Source: Tribonema minus (taxonomy: Eukaryota > Sar > Xanthophyceae > Tribonematales > Tribonemataceae). From it: a DNA stretch of 64,000 nucleotides. Below the pieces are notes generated by a model. That model saw nothing but the letters and a program-made list of their open reading frames with translations, was not told where the DNA came from and did not search any database. Below are positions 23,717-37,587 of this stretch, in pieces. The position numbers and the translations under genes were made by a program. The stretch's first letter is position 1. Every line of letters begins with the position of its first letter. The stretch lies in the NCBI GenBank assembly GCA_017506865.1, contig JAFCMP010000279.1, positions 620,001 to 684,000 of the forward strand. Direction: 5' to 3'.

Positions 23717-26001
23717 GCTGCTGCTGCTGCTGCTACGCTGAGCGTTGCTGTTGCTGCTGCGCTGAGCATTGCTGTGATGAGCGCTGCTGCGCTGCGCTGC
23801 TGTGCCTGGGCGGCGCGTGACGCGGCGTCGCGCGTACTGCTCGCGTTGAGTGCGCTGGACGATACTTACAGCTTGCGAGCTGCAGCTGGCAAAGGCTGCG
23901 CCGCCCCCGCAGCAGCAGCCGCCGCTCCATGGTCTGAATCTGGGCGATATACCGACAGCTTAGGGCTAGCCTAACCCTAGCCCTAAGCTGCAGCTAAAGG
24001 CTAAATCGACGCTGCCGCAGCGGCAGCTGCTCCATGGTCTGAATCTGGCACCTTGACTCAGGGACCAGGCATGCCAGGTGATGTGCTGCTGCTGCCGTCC
24101 TGCCGCAGAACATGACCATACATACTCAGACTGCCCGGTCAGTGGCGGCGTGCATAGGCCTGCACAACGTGCACGTGCACAAAACACATGCGTGCTGGGT
24201 CTTATGCCGATGAACAGTCTCCCGTGCCCGGGGCACCACAGTTCTTCCGTGCCTGCCTCGCTGTGCGATATCAGTGTCGTGCATCGGCGCAGCAGCACAA
24301 ACACGGACCACGTCTGTCAGCCCTATGAACGACCGCTCTGCGAGGCAAAGCGAGCCCTCGCACTGCCCCTGACCTGCGCACCTAGTGACCCCATGCTTGG
24401 CAACGGGTAGCCCAGAGCCCCCACGCACCGCCAGAAATGGTTATGTTGTGCGGATTTGATTCATACTGCTGATCGTCGTCACGTTTTCGTGCTGCCCCTG
24501 TCATGCTCAGGTTGTGGCATACCGAGTTCAACAGCGTCTGTCGGAGATTGCAGTGGCCAGGGCGGAGGTCGGCACGCCCCCCTTTGAGGGGGGCGGGGAG
24601 GGGGGCGACGGGGGGCGCGAGCCCCTCGACCTGCCCCATCTGGACGCGTCGCAGCTGCGCTCCCTTGCTAAACAGCTGAGCGTTGATCCAAAGGCATGTA
24701 TGCACTTTGCTGTACGCATTGCCCATGATATAATGCATTGTTGCCATGTTCTGTTCTGCGCACAACAAGCAGCTGCGGTAGATGAAGCATGTCAAAACCA
24801 CTTGCCACTGTAAGACTGTGGCATGGCATTTGCGCAGGGAAGCAGGGCAGTGATGACAGCACACCGAATGATGACAAGTGGGGGTGTTGCTCATCCTAGC
24901 CCGCGTTGGCACATGCGCACACCCAAGCACGCAACCGCACAGCGCCTCTTTCCGTGCCATCTGGCGATCCTCTCTGGCAAGCCCCGCACGCGGCGCCACG
25001 CGTCGCAGCGTGAAAAACAAACAAAAGCGTGCCTCTTGTGCATGTGCGCACAGGTGCCGTTCAATGCAGCGCATCTCTGGTACCTGCGAGATGCGTTGCG
25101 TCGAACAGCACCTGCGCGCACATGCGCGCGTCCGCTGTGCTGCTCAGCTGACCCACTCTGCTGTGCTGTACGCGCGACGTGCCCCGCTGACCAGGTGCTC
25201 GCGGACGCGCACGAGCGCTACGCCGCGCAGGCAGAGGCGGACTGGCTGCGCGGCGGCCTGGACAGCCGCGGCAGGCGCCCCGGCACGTCCGACGTGCACC
25301 CGTACTACCACCGCGACAGGTGCGCTGCATATGTAGGTCGTTGTTACGCTGCTGTCGGTATGGCAGCTGCTGTCGGTATGGCAGCTGATAGGGTGATGAA
25401 GGGGGGGGGGGGGGGAGGGGGGGCAGGCGCGGCACTTCCGACGTGCACCCGTACTACCTCCGCGACAGGTGCGCTGAATTTGTTTTATCCTGGTGCTGCT
25501 GACGGTAAGGCAGCTGTTGGGGCGCTGGCAAAGGGGGGCAGGAGCAGGTCGTCCGGCGTGCAACCGTACTACCACCGCGCCAGGTGTGCATCGAACAGAC
25601 CAGCGTTGCGCTGCTGTCCGTACGGCAGCTGAAAGGGTGATGGCGGCGAAGGCGGGCAGGAGCAGGTCGTTCGATGTGCACCTGTCCACCACCGCGACAG
25701 GTGCGCGTCGCATAGACCATCGTCGCGCTGCTGTCAATAAGGCAGCTGATGGGTGATGGGGGGGGGGGGGGGGGGTAGGCGCGGCGTGTCTGACGTGCCC
25801 CCGCATCACCACCGCTGGCGGCGGACAGACCATCATTGCTACAGTCGCTACAGTCGGCTGATAGGACGCTGGCGCAGGGGGGCGGCAGCAGGTCGTGTGA
25901 TGCACACCAGCGCTGCACCAGTGCTGCCACAGCGACAGGTGCGCGGGTGGCGCGCCGGAACCGCTGCGCTGCCGGTCTGGCAGCTATGAGGGTGATGGCG
26001 A

Positions 26002-26032
<31 letters not shown>

Positions 26033-26746
26033 TTACGGAGTAGGTTGGGCAGTGACGCTCGATTCAGACAATGGTTGGCTTTCGGCAGGCAGCCGCAGCA
26101 GGCGCCCGATAATGATTTTTCTTGCCACGCTGGCTCAGCTCTTCATGCTGGCCAGGCTTGCTCTTCGAGCGCTGGGCCTTGGCTTTGAAGATTGTAAGAA
26201 GCAATTCCATGGGCAGCTTAGGGCAGATGGGGAATTGTCGTAATTGGTTCTGAACATACAGCTGTGGTACACGGCAGCCCATGATTGACGTGTGCGGCCC
26301 CACACCTGTCGCACACATGTGCGGTGCTGCTGTGCGCATGCGCTGTCACTTCGCCTCGGCAGCTGACTTGTGTGAGGTATTGCCCCCCCCCTGCTTTGCG
26401 GGACTAGCCTTCGCTGTGCCTTAAGGTCCCCTTGACGGACAACATCACTTGAGCCACCGCAAGTGCGCAAGTCCTATGACTACCACCTCTACATGCTACA
26501 CTCTACATGGATACATGGAAATCGTGTACGTCGCACCGATGCTGCACAGCTTCTAACCTCAATGATCGGTGCAGCCAGCTGCACTGCAGTGGCACATGGG
26601 ACGATGTGCAGGGGCTAAAGCAGCCTCAAAACTGAACTATTGCTCAGATACTGAGCATGCAACGACCTTAGGGTTAGGGTTGGGATTAGGGTTAGGGATA
26701 GGCCTCACCTGTGTAGTGCTGAACTGACTGCTGCTTGCTGCTGCTG

Positions 26747-26792
<46 letters not shown>

Positions 26793-27831
26793 CGTGGGCA
26801 GCAGGGGCTCTGGAGGCTCCCAGAGGGCGACGCCCACTCCACGTTCGCGGAAGGTGAGAGCAGCTGATGTCACTTTCTCTACTGTTTGTCAGTGGCAGTT
26901 GTGTGCAGTAATTGCAGCGTTACATCGCGATCTCTTCGCACTGTATCGTGCACGGCCATATCATGGTGACAGCACCAGCTCTCGTCCGATCGCTGAAGTT
27001 AAGCACCCTTGAGCGGAGCTAGTACTACGGTGGGGGACCACGTGGGAAGCCTCCGTGCTGTGCTCTTTTTATTTCGATGGTCTAACTTTGTTTTGCTGTG
27101 CGCGACACACCAATTACCAGGCTGTGCGCCGTTGCACCAGGCGAGATTGGCAATGCCCTCTGCTGATGTACCGAGTACTGCTCTCACAAGGCCGCACTGG
27201 CTTAACGTGTTGCGCAAAGTCATGACTCAACCATCGCAGGTGGCGCACAACAACGGTTTGTACCGTGATTTGTAGCGGTTGCGTGCACAGCGTGACAACA
27301 CCTGAATGTGCCCGCCGTACTTTGCAGGCCACCGACCACGTTGGCACCCACCTGCAGCACACCACATTTCGACGACAGTCACCACAATTATTGGTGGAAG
27401 GCACTTGCGGCTAACCATCCCTTGTCACCTAGAGCTCTACGATCTTTTGATTCGTTTTCATTCAAAGCCGCTCTCTACCGTGTTGAACGCGTCTGCAGCT
27501 GCTCATGTGCAGAACCTCCCGTTGTCAATCACCCAATCGCCCCCCCCCCCCCCCCCTCCCCCTTCCATCACCGCAGCAATCGCTGGCGCCAGAGCTGGCA
27601 GACCCCCCCATCCCGCGCCACTCCAGCAGGCGCGACAGCGGCGGCAGGGACTACGCCAGCAGAGAGGCGTGGGACGGCGGCGACGTGCCACCCCTCCCCG
27701 ATGCGCTGCGCGGCAGCACCGCGAGCGAGGGGCACCGCCGCGGCGACGGCGCGCTCGGCGGCGGCGGCGGCAGCAGCGCGCGGCCTTCCGGGGGGCGCGC
27801 GCGGCAGTCGTCCGCCGCCAGCGCGCTGTGA
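4102..27831 (+). CDS. SAM-domain MAP-kinase-kinase-like protein kinase, 27+ exons
   Basis: Predicted signalling kinase of about 1,418 aa. Exons: 4102-4221, 5080-5289, 6261-6575, 7832-7953, 8455-8548, 9451-9525, 10415-10513, 11122-11579, 12126-12222, 12815-12900, 13304-13365, 13999-14077, 14589-14794, 15641-15894, 16514-16727, 17097-17266, 18196-18416, 18849-18981, 19810-19911, 20515-20664, 21174-21299, 22472-22602, 23558-23678, 24511-24693, 25195-25319, 26805-26853, 27577-27831. All these junctions keep phase. Residues about 1-72 form a SAM domain; residues about 204-275 form a second SAM domain ([11 protein letters not shown]). Low-complexity and coiled-coil linkers follow, then a kinase domain at about 727-1185 ([34 protein letters not shown]), then a basic Gly/Ser tail. 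The [11 protein letters not shown] and [11 protein letters not shown] set with Ser/Thr in the activation loop fits the MAPKK/STE7 group. Donors at 13366 and 24694 are GC. Optional exons near 9267-9293, 12376 and 25053-25194 are unresolved. The start is the first ATG opening directly into SAM helix 1. Confidence 0.9.
6538..7110 (+). repeat. tandem copies of exon-3 end plus donor, about 165-bp unit, 4 copies
   Basis: The segment AAGTGGAGCGTGGAGGACGT with the following CTGCACTGGCTGCAG|GTGCGTCG at the true exon end (6540-6580) recurs at about 6705, 6867 and 7037, spacing 163-170 bp. The flanking intron sequence (TTCAAGTGTGTGTCGATGGTCG) is copied too. The second and third copies keep almost the entire coding end and a GT after CAG or CAGG. 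The last copy is worn. Confidence 0.92.
7258..7284. repeat. telomere-like TTAGGG tract
   Basis: GGTAGGGTTAGGGTTAGGGC inside the intron between the two halves of the second SAM domain: about three TTAGGG units. Confidence 0.85.
7727..8062 (+). repeat. partial duplications on both sides of kinase-gene exon 4
   Basis: Exon 7832-7953 is flanked by remnants of itself. Upstream, 7727-7790 repeats the acceptor and first codons (TTCAGGGGTTTGAGGCGCTG, then CGCGCCAACAAG). Downstream, 7996-8062 repeats the last codons and donor region (CTGCTGGGCATCACGAGCGA to ATTGTATTCAGG), but its donor reads GC instead of GT. This looks like three tandem units of which only the middle one is intact. Confidence 0.92.
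8503..8680 (+). repeat. 96-bp tandem duplication across the exon-5 donor
   Basis: CAGCAGGGACCTCAACAT begins at 8503 and again at 8599. Each unit covers the exon end (GGCGGCAGCGAGAGCTCCTG), the donor and the intronic ACTTGAAGTTA. The second unit has small insertions that break the reading frame. Confidence 0.93.
9294..9328. repeat. telomere-like tract abutting a possible donor
   Basis: GTAGGGTTAGGGTTAGC follows GACCTTATGAT. If the 27-nt microexon 9267-9293 is real, the telomeric repeat itself supplies the GT donor. Confidence 0.7.
9500..9965 (+). repeat. four copies of the exon-6 end plus donor, about 145-bp spacing
   Basis: GGCGCTGGACCACGCCAGGC and the following AACGG|GTACG at the exon end (9501-9530) recur at about 9649, 9787 and 9934. 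Spacing is 138-148 bp. Intronic ACTTCAAGT/CATAC-rich flanks are copied with them. Confidence 0.9.
10497..10725 (+). repeat. tandem 72-bp repeat of exon-7 end and donor
   Basis: The exon-7 end AGGTGGGGTGCCAGCAAG with donor GTGAGT and a GTGAGTGAGTGAGATGC tail recurs at about 10569 and 10640, with a partial start at 10712. The result is a run of many GTGAGT-like hexamers in the intron. Confidence 0.88.
10809..10841. repeat. telomere-like TTAGGG tract
   Basis: TTAGGGGTTAGGGGTAGGGT TAGGGTAACC inside the intron before the large Ser/Gly exon 11122-11579. Confidence 0.82.
12885..13040 (+). repeat. three copies of exon end GCGCATCAA|GTGAGT
   Basis: The last codons and donor of exon 12815-12900 (GTGCAGCGCATCAAGTGAGT) recur at about 12944 and 13013 with the same GTGAGTGAG flanks. 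Confidence 0.85.
14542..14580 (+). repeat. 39-nt poly-C run acting as polypyrimidine tract
   Basis: An uninterrupted C run ends at ACATGCAG|, the acceptor of exon 14589-14794. Its length is probably unreliable in any assembly. Confidence 0.9.
15844..16125 (+). repeat. duplicate of the catalytic-Lys exon end and donor
   Basis: GCGCTGCACGTGCCGTCCAT and the following GCGG(T/C)TGGTGGCGGT at the true exon end (15859-15890) recur at about 16009-16046, followed in both by a donor and CCTAGCTG/AATTCTGCG(C/T)GAGGGGG. In the copy, the catalytic AAG codon is TAG, so inclusion would truncate the kinase. The unit ends in a 20-nt poly-G run. Confidence 0.92.
16686..16990 (+). repeat. duplicate of exon 16514-16727 end, about 208-bp offset
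   Basis: CATGCCGTTCACGTCGTCGG and the following GGGACGCGGCGCGATGTGAG (16693-16732) match 16902-16941 (CATGCCATTTGCGTCGCCGG, AAGACGCGGCCCGATGTGAG). The adjoining TTGAAGTTGC is also copied, as GTGAAGTTGC. Confidence 0.88.
17832..17906. repeat. mixed-orientation telomere-like tract
   Basis: AGGGTTAGCCTAGGATTAGG GTTAGCC is followed at once by TAGCCCTAACCCTGAG, so G-rich and C-rich telomeric units face each other head to head. Confidence 0.82.
18340..18690 (+). repeat. duplicate of exon 18196-18416 end, 167-bp offset
   Basis: CGCGGCGCGTGTGGGGCGGG and the following TC(G/A)TCGAGCGTGG, GGCACGCGCAGCCTCAG|GTGTGC occur at 18364-18420 and 18531-18587. The downstream CTTGAAGTA(T/C)AT..TTTGAAG is copied as well. 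A worn third end lies near 18661-18690. Confidence 0.93.
19430..19790 (+). repeat. minisatellite of GGCTGAGC(G/A)CTG units
   Basis: About fifteen imperfect units of 18-30 bp (CGTGGCTGAGCGCTGTC type) fill the 3' half of the intron before exon 19810. The unit resembles the donor consensus GTGAGCGCTGC with GT changed to CT. Confidence 0.85.
20663..20960 (+). repeat. array of donor-like GTGAGCGCTGCCACA units
   Basis: Beginning at the true donor of exon 20515-20664, units of the form GTGAGCG(C/T)TGCCACAT with AACAGTG/CGAAGTG tails recur roughly eight times every 30-45 bp. Confidence 0.88.
21096..21168. repeat. CCCTAA tract just upstream of an acceptor
   Basis: CTCTAACCCTTGTACCCTAA and TCTCAACCCTAATG run up to GCTTGCGCAG| of exon 21174-21299. 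The C-rich telomeric strand serves in place of a polypyrimidine tract. Confidence 0.82.
21299..21640 (+). repeat. array of donor-like GTGAGCGCTGCCACC units, second intron
   Basis: After the donor of exon 21174-21299 come repeated CAGGGT(C/T)TGAGCGCTG and GCTGCCACAA/CC units to about 21640, most with GTGAGCG changed to CTGAGCG or TTGAACA. Same unit family as the array at 20663-20960. Confidence 0.83.
21858..22500 (+). repeat. acceptor-side duplication, about 430-bp offset plus a third copy
   Basis: GATCAGCAGCAGTCGGGCAG through GATCAGATGTCACTGACCAC and TTGC(C/T)GCCACAGGGC occur at 21872-22065 and at 22308-22480; the latter leads into the real exon 22472. A third acceptor-plus-exon start (TTTGCCGCCACAGGGAGGGT, ACTGGGCGGTGGTGCAGGCC) lies at 22240-22283. 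Confidence 0.92.
22090..22168. repeat. degenerate CCCTAA tract
   Basis: GTTAACCCTAACCCTACTCC through CTAACCCTAACC and CTAAACCTAACCC, embedded inside the acceptor-side duplication. Confidence 0.87.
22547..22831 (+). repeat. duplicate of exon 22472-22602 end, about 220-bp offset
   Basis: CCTGTGCGAGTTTG, CCATGCTGCGCAG and CCCAGGTGCGC at 22549-22608 recur at 22770-22829. The copy reads SEQ-like but has no partner acceptor close by. Confidence 0.9.
23041..23069. repeat. telomere-like TTAGGG tract
   Basis: GAGTTAGGGTTAGGGTTAAG GTTAGG inside the intron 22603-23557. Confidence 0.88.
23679..23800 (+). repeat. (GCT)n expansion starting at a donor
   Basis: The donor GTAAGCGCTGCTGCTGCT runs directly into a GCT-triplet tract of about 55 bp followed by TGAGC(G/A)TTGCTG units. 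Looks like slippage from the GCGCTGC donor context. Confidence 0.85.
25269..25950 (+). repeat. five decayed copies of an exon end ([10 protein letters not shown]) with donor
   Basis: The end of exon 25195-25319 (CACGTCCGACGTGCACCCGT, ACTACCACCGCGACAG|GTGCG) recurs in worn form at about 25434, 25551, 25664, 25784 and 25894, spaced about 110-130 bp. Each is preceded by a poly-G run or GGCAGGAGC and followed by GTGCGC and GGCAGCTG(A)TxGG. Some copies keep the frame for several residues. Confidence 0.9.
26002..26028. repeat. poly-G run, 27 nt
   Basis: The longest of several G runs in this intron (others near 25401 and 25758), each at the end of a duplicated exon-end unit. Confidence 0.9.
26668..26704. 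repeat. telomere-like TTAGGG tract
   Basis: CTTAGGGTTAGGGTTGGGAT TAGGGTTAGGGATAGG, followed 40 bp later by a CTG-triplet tract (26744-26790) that leads into the acceptor of exon 26805. Confidence 0.88.
26947..27066 (+). rRNA. 5S ribosomal RNA gene
   Basis: The sequence has the full eukaryotic 5S order: 5' GTGCACGGCCATATCATGGT, then CAGCACCAGCTCTCGTCCGA, then the internal promoter region with GAAGTTAAGC, then GAGCGGAGCTAGTACTACGG, then TGGGGGACCACGTGGGAAGC and CTCCGTGCTGTGC. The inner part of helix I closes (GCACGG with CCGTGC). A T5 stretch at 27066-27070 is a typical RNA polymerase III terminator. Length, about 118-120 nt, is normal. It lies in sense orientation within the last intron (26854-27576) of the kinase gene. 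Ends are uncertain by one or two bases. It looks intact and probably functional; a transcribed copy elsewhere cannot be excluded. Confidence 0.93.
27066..27070 (+). terminator. Pol III T-run terminator of the 5S gene
   Basis: TTTTT directly after the 3' end of the 5S rRNA. Confidence 0.7.
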
Positions 27832-30032
27832 GGAGCGCTGCTGCCTTGAGAGCGGCGCGGCGTTGCGGATGATTTTATGTGCGCGCACACGCGTGCTCTC
27901 CACGGGGCACGGGGCGTGGATTGCCGGCGCAGCAGGACTGTGAGCGGGAGGGGGTTGCTCGTGGGGCGATGGGGGCCTGGGGAAGCAGCGCGCGCGCGCT
28001 GCAATTAGCGATGCGACGAATTGGGCATACCTGCCGTGTGTTCAGCTTTTGGCCCCCCTATGGCGTGCGGATCGTGCGGCAGCACCGCAAGCGATGGGAC
28101 TTTGGCAGCCCTCAGCGACGAACACGAGTACGTGTCGACGTACGCTGCGGTGAGCGCCGCCACAGAGCTGCAGCTATGTGCGGACCACTGCAAATACCTA
28201 CCTACCCTTGCGGCACTCGCCGTCGCTTGTGGACTTCCTGCGCATCACTTCCTGTGATGTGCGGGCAGGGAGGGGGCTTTACTGCGCACAGACTCATTCG
28301 ATGGCGCGCCGCAGCAGCAGCGCTGCGCTGCCGCCGCTGCCGACTGGAACTGCGGGGACTGCGCACGTGGCGGCAGCACCGCACGCGCGTAGCGCATGCT
28401 CTGACATTCAAGCGGGGCGGGGGCGTTGTGCTCTAAGGCGCATCATCCGTTGCCGCGCAACACGCGTGACGAACCGCCCAACGCATTGCGCAGCAGCACC
28501 GCGCATGCGCAGCTTGCCGACCGCCTCTTCCAGGCATGGGCGTCACAGCATAGAGCCCACGCCTGCTGTAACCGCAGACCGCAGCGAGAGTCTAGATATC
28601 TTCCACTGTGCATCTTTGGCAAAATGCGAGAGAGTCCGAGTGCGTGTGTGTAGAAAGGGCGCGAGGGTGGCGGTTGAGATTCGCATGCTGTCTGGGGCTT
28701 GGCATTCGTGCGGGGCATGCGCTGGGCAGTTTTGATACGTGCAGACACGGCAGCGCACATGCCGGCGCCGTTTGCGTGTGATGATGTGCCCCCCCCCCCC
28801 CCCCTATCAGCAACTCCCCCTCTCGGTTTATGTGAAGTGGTGGTGTGGGTACAGCAGTGACAGTCTGCGAGTAGGATCAAGGTTTGCTTGCGCCGCTGCT
28901 GAGGCCGGTCCGCATGCCTTTTGCGCATCGTCTACAGGAATGTGTGCGATGTGTGTCGCTGCCTTTTTTACATACAACTGTGTTGCCGCTGCAGCTGCCT
29001 GAGTGTGTACAAACACGATTCATTGCCTGTGGTTTGACTGCCAAGTGTTCTCTCAATTGGACTTCTTTGCGAGAAGCGCTGTTCATCATAGCGTCACAGC
29101 CAGCCATGCCTGCTGACATGTATTGCTGATTTTGGCATCAACTAACTGCACACAGTATACGCGAACCATAGACCATGTTTCATCCCTGCGCCTGTGTCAC
29201 AATGCAATGGCAGCGATATTTTAGTTGAATGAGGACATGCCCGACGCGCAAGCTGCTCGGATGCCAACGTACATTGGTGTCATTTGTCGAGCTGTGATCA
29301 AGAGCTGGCCAAGATTGACAGAACTGAGCTGTGGTGTTGACTACACTCTGCATCACGCTTCTGGCGCTGCGCCAATTGGGCGAGGCATATCTGCCAGCAC
29401 GCGTCACACCCAGAATACAAGCCAATACCAATGCAATCAAACGATGCAGCGAGCTCACATGCAGCACAACACTGCCTGTGGTTTCATTTCAGCCAAGCTC
29501 TTGTAAATGACTGTGATGTAAGCACAGATTCACAAGCATGCATGCTAAGACAAAAATTAGCGCATTAGTCCAGGTAGGCAACACGTAGCGCAAACAGCGC
29601 AAGCTGCGCAGTCACCGGATGCTCTGCGCTGCTGCATGGCCATTTGTCGCCACACTGTTGCTAGGTGCGCCATGATTGTGGTGTGCGCACACACCCCACA
29701 CCCCTCGTGCAAAAAGCAGCAGAAGGCTCAAGCAATGCACCTGCACCACGCAGATCCGTGGCAATCTCGCCCGCTCGCGTTGCCCTCAAATGCGCGTGGA
29801 GTACACACACCGCGTGTGCATCTCCCGCCTCTCGGCTGCCGCTGCAGCACGCAGCGCATGCCGCGTGCGCAGCTGCGGCTCGCAGCGCCCGTGTCCCCGC
29901 CGCCGCTGCTGCGGCGGCGCGCGCTGCTGGCTGCACGCGCGCAGCGGCTCGCACCCTGCGCCGCCGCCGTGTGCGCAGCGCCGCCGCTGACGCAGCGCAT
30001 CGCCATGCGCATCGCGGCGTGCTGCGCTGCGC
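27832..30032. other. convergent intergenic region
   Basis: Lies between the stop of the kinase gene and the stop of the minus-strand YggS gene. It contains several GCGGCAGCACCGC(A/G) motifs (28077, 28371, 28487) that resemble the final kinase exon near 27710, perhaps further worn copies, and a poly-C run at 28790-28804. No convincing gene was seen. Confidence 0.5.
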
Positions 30033-35101
<5,069 letters not shown>

Positions 35102-36756
35102 GTGCAACGCCCTCACCACCGCTGCCGTCCGCACTCTTTGCGCCCTGCTCCTCGGATGATCCACAGGTGTGGCAAGAGTGGGAACGTGTACAAGTGATTT
35201 TTACACACCACTGCTCACAAAGCATCGAGCTGCATCTGGAAGAGATTTTGCCTATCTTCAAATCATGCACACTGAAGCAGCACAGAAGGTAGAGCACATG
35301 GTGATGTGTTGGTGACCTCCGAAAACGCGCCTGGCATCGCCACGTGCCGAAGCAGTTCAAGCGCACTATTTCCCCAGAAGTCTTGTTGACGACAAGCGGA
35401 CGTCGTACATGCTGGTCACAGGTCATGCGCCATGATTGCAGTGCCTCACCTGAATGCTCGAGAATGGGTCAGTCCCGAAGAAGCGGTTGCCGCCAGAGCT
35501 GCTCCTGGCAGTACAGGTCGAGTGGCCAGCGAAAGAGACTGAACTGCGGCTATAGTACCTAGAGATGACAGCAAGGCTCGAGGCATCAGCGCAGCTGTGG
35601 TGGCAAGCAGCATCCGAAGTCATGAGCAACTTGAAGTGTGCGTGTCACAACTTGAAGTGCGCGTCAGAAAATGAAAATTGAAAAACCCTTGGGGGGGGGG
35701 GCTTCTGATCTCGCTGTTCGAGGTTCTGCGTCCTTGTCTTTTGTCATCTGCAGGAGCGGAACCAACATCTCCTTCTGCGGGAGCCAGAGGACCGACGCCG
35801 GCACAGACAAGCCCTGCTTTGGCTTCCTCGGGGCATTGCGCTCAGTGAGCACTCGCCGCCGCTGTGTATACATGTAGCTGCGACCGCCTGCGCAGCTGCG
35901 CGGTGACAGAGGCAATGCAGGCGGCGGCGGCGCCCGTGAGAGTTTAACGATAATAGCCCTGCGGGCCGGGGGAAAGTCCTAGGGACGCGTGCAAATAGAG
36001 TGCACCATGGTGCTACAAAAAGCAACAGGAGCATTGTGTTTGCTCACAAGCTGTGGAAATTTGATGACAGGGCTGTTGTATTGCAAGCATGTTGGAAAGC
36101 TGGTCATGCAGACAGGCACATTGTTGTCAGTGCACAGCAGCGGACTCTGAGGAAGCAGGGGGCACAGGAGGCGGCACATGTGACAACGTGTGCAATGAAA
36201 GAAGTAATAGCTTGTAAACAAATGCTCAAAAGCTGGTTGCAAAACAATACCGGAGCATAACTTTCCTCTGAACTTGAGAGACTTTTAGCGCAAATTTCAG
36301 CCACGCTGAGCTGCAGGTAAGCAGCCATTTCGTGCGTTTGAAGGGCTGCGCGACTCCACTGTGAGTTCTGTGATGACTGCTCCACCGCCTGCAGGGTTTT
36401 CAAAGGCATAACCACACCCGACGCTGCTTCATTGCACACTGCAGATGTGTATGTTGGCAAGCAGGGCAAAGCAGGAGTTCAGCACATAATGTGACATTGT
36501 ATGTCATGGTTGTTGATACGACATTATGTAGCTTCAAACGCATACACTGTCCAGAGGCTTGCAACTACTTCAGCAGGATTCATGGCAGTATCAGAAGTGT
36601 GCTATGATGTCCTGCTATGCCAGCTTGGTCTGCGCCTCAGCTGCTCTCATACCACATGATGCTGTTGACACCAGTGCGTTGTTGCGATGATCACCTTGCC
36701 CCATGAACGCATTACCATGGCACCTGCTGCCAGATGGCGGTCCAACGCTCACGATA

Positions 36757-37345
36757 CGCCAAGTCAACCGAGCACAATTGCTGCGTGCTCACTGCATGCA
36801 TGGCCCAGTGTGACAGCATGCACAGGCAGCTCCGCAAGCCTCGCATGTTGCATATGTCTTCAGCTGCAGTCAGCCCAAGGCAGTCCGCATCGAAACAGGT
36901 GGCAAGGACCGGCCGTGGCAGTTCAATGCTCATGAGTCGCCAATTCAACCGACCGCAACCTGATGCGTGCTCACTGCATACACGGCCCAGTGTGACAGCA
37001 TGCACTAGCAGCTCTGCAAGCCTCGCATATTGCACATGTCTTCAGCTGCAGCCAGCCCAGGCCAGTCGCCGTTGCATACAGTTGGCAAATACCAGCCATG
37101 AAAATTCATGACTGATGGGTCGCCAAGTCTATCGATCGCAATCTTCTGCGTGCTCACTGCCCTGTTTGACAGCATGCAGCTCTGCAAGCCTCAGGCTTCT
37201 ATGTTGAATCGAGGCTCCAGCTTCAGCCAGCCAGGCCAATTGCCTTGGCGAACAGTTGGCAAGCACCACCTATGGAGGTTCATTGCTGACGGGTCGCCAA
37301 ATCAACCGACCACAATTTGCTGCATACCTGCATGTCACCTTAATC
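36757..37345. repeat. satellite-like tandem array, about 180-bp unit
   Basis: Units start with CGCCAA(G/T)TCAACCGA at 36757, 36938, 37121 (CGCCAAGTCTATCGA) and 37295, giving periods of 181, 183 and 174 bp. Each contains GCGTGCTCACTGC, GACAGCATGCA, GC(A/T)GCTC(T/C)GCAAGCCTC and a C(T)TTCAGC(T/C)GCAG(T/C)CAGCC segment. The fourth unit is partial. The monomer length is close to nucleosomal. Confidence 0.92.
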
Positions 37346-37587
37346 ACCAGTGTCGTGCTCCTCCTGCTCGTCGAGTAGCTTAACTTGGACTTGCCTGCAG
37401 CAGCCCATCGTCGCAACAGCCACTGAACCTTGTGCCAGGCATTCAGACCGTTGCATGAGACACGCTCCTCATAGGTACCGCTTAATCCACAGCTGCATTT
37501 CTACGTATGCTGCACACACGTGTGGTAGCTGAGCCTAGTCATGCTCAGCAGGTGTCGAATTTGGACAATCACAAGCTACCAGGGTGC

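Noticed and set aside
36757-37345. CRISPR array
   Set aside because: Units of about 180 bp without a short constant repeat and unique spacers; eukaryotic context.
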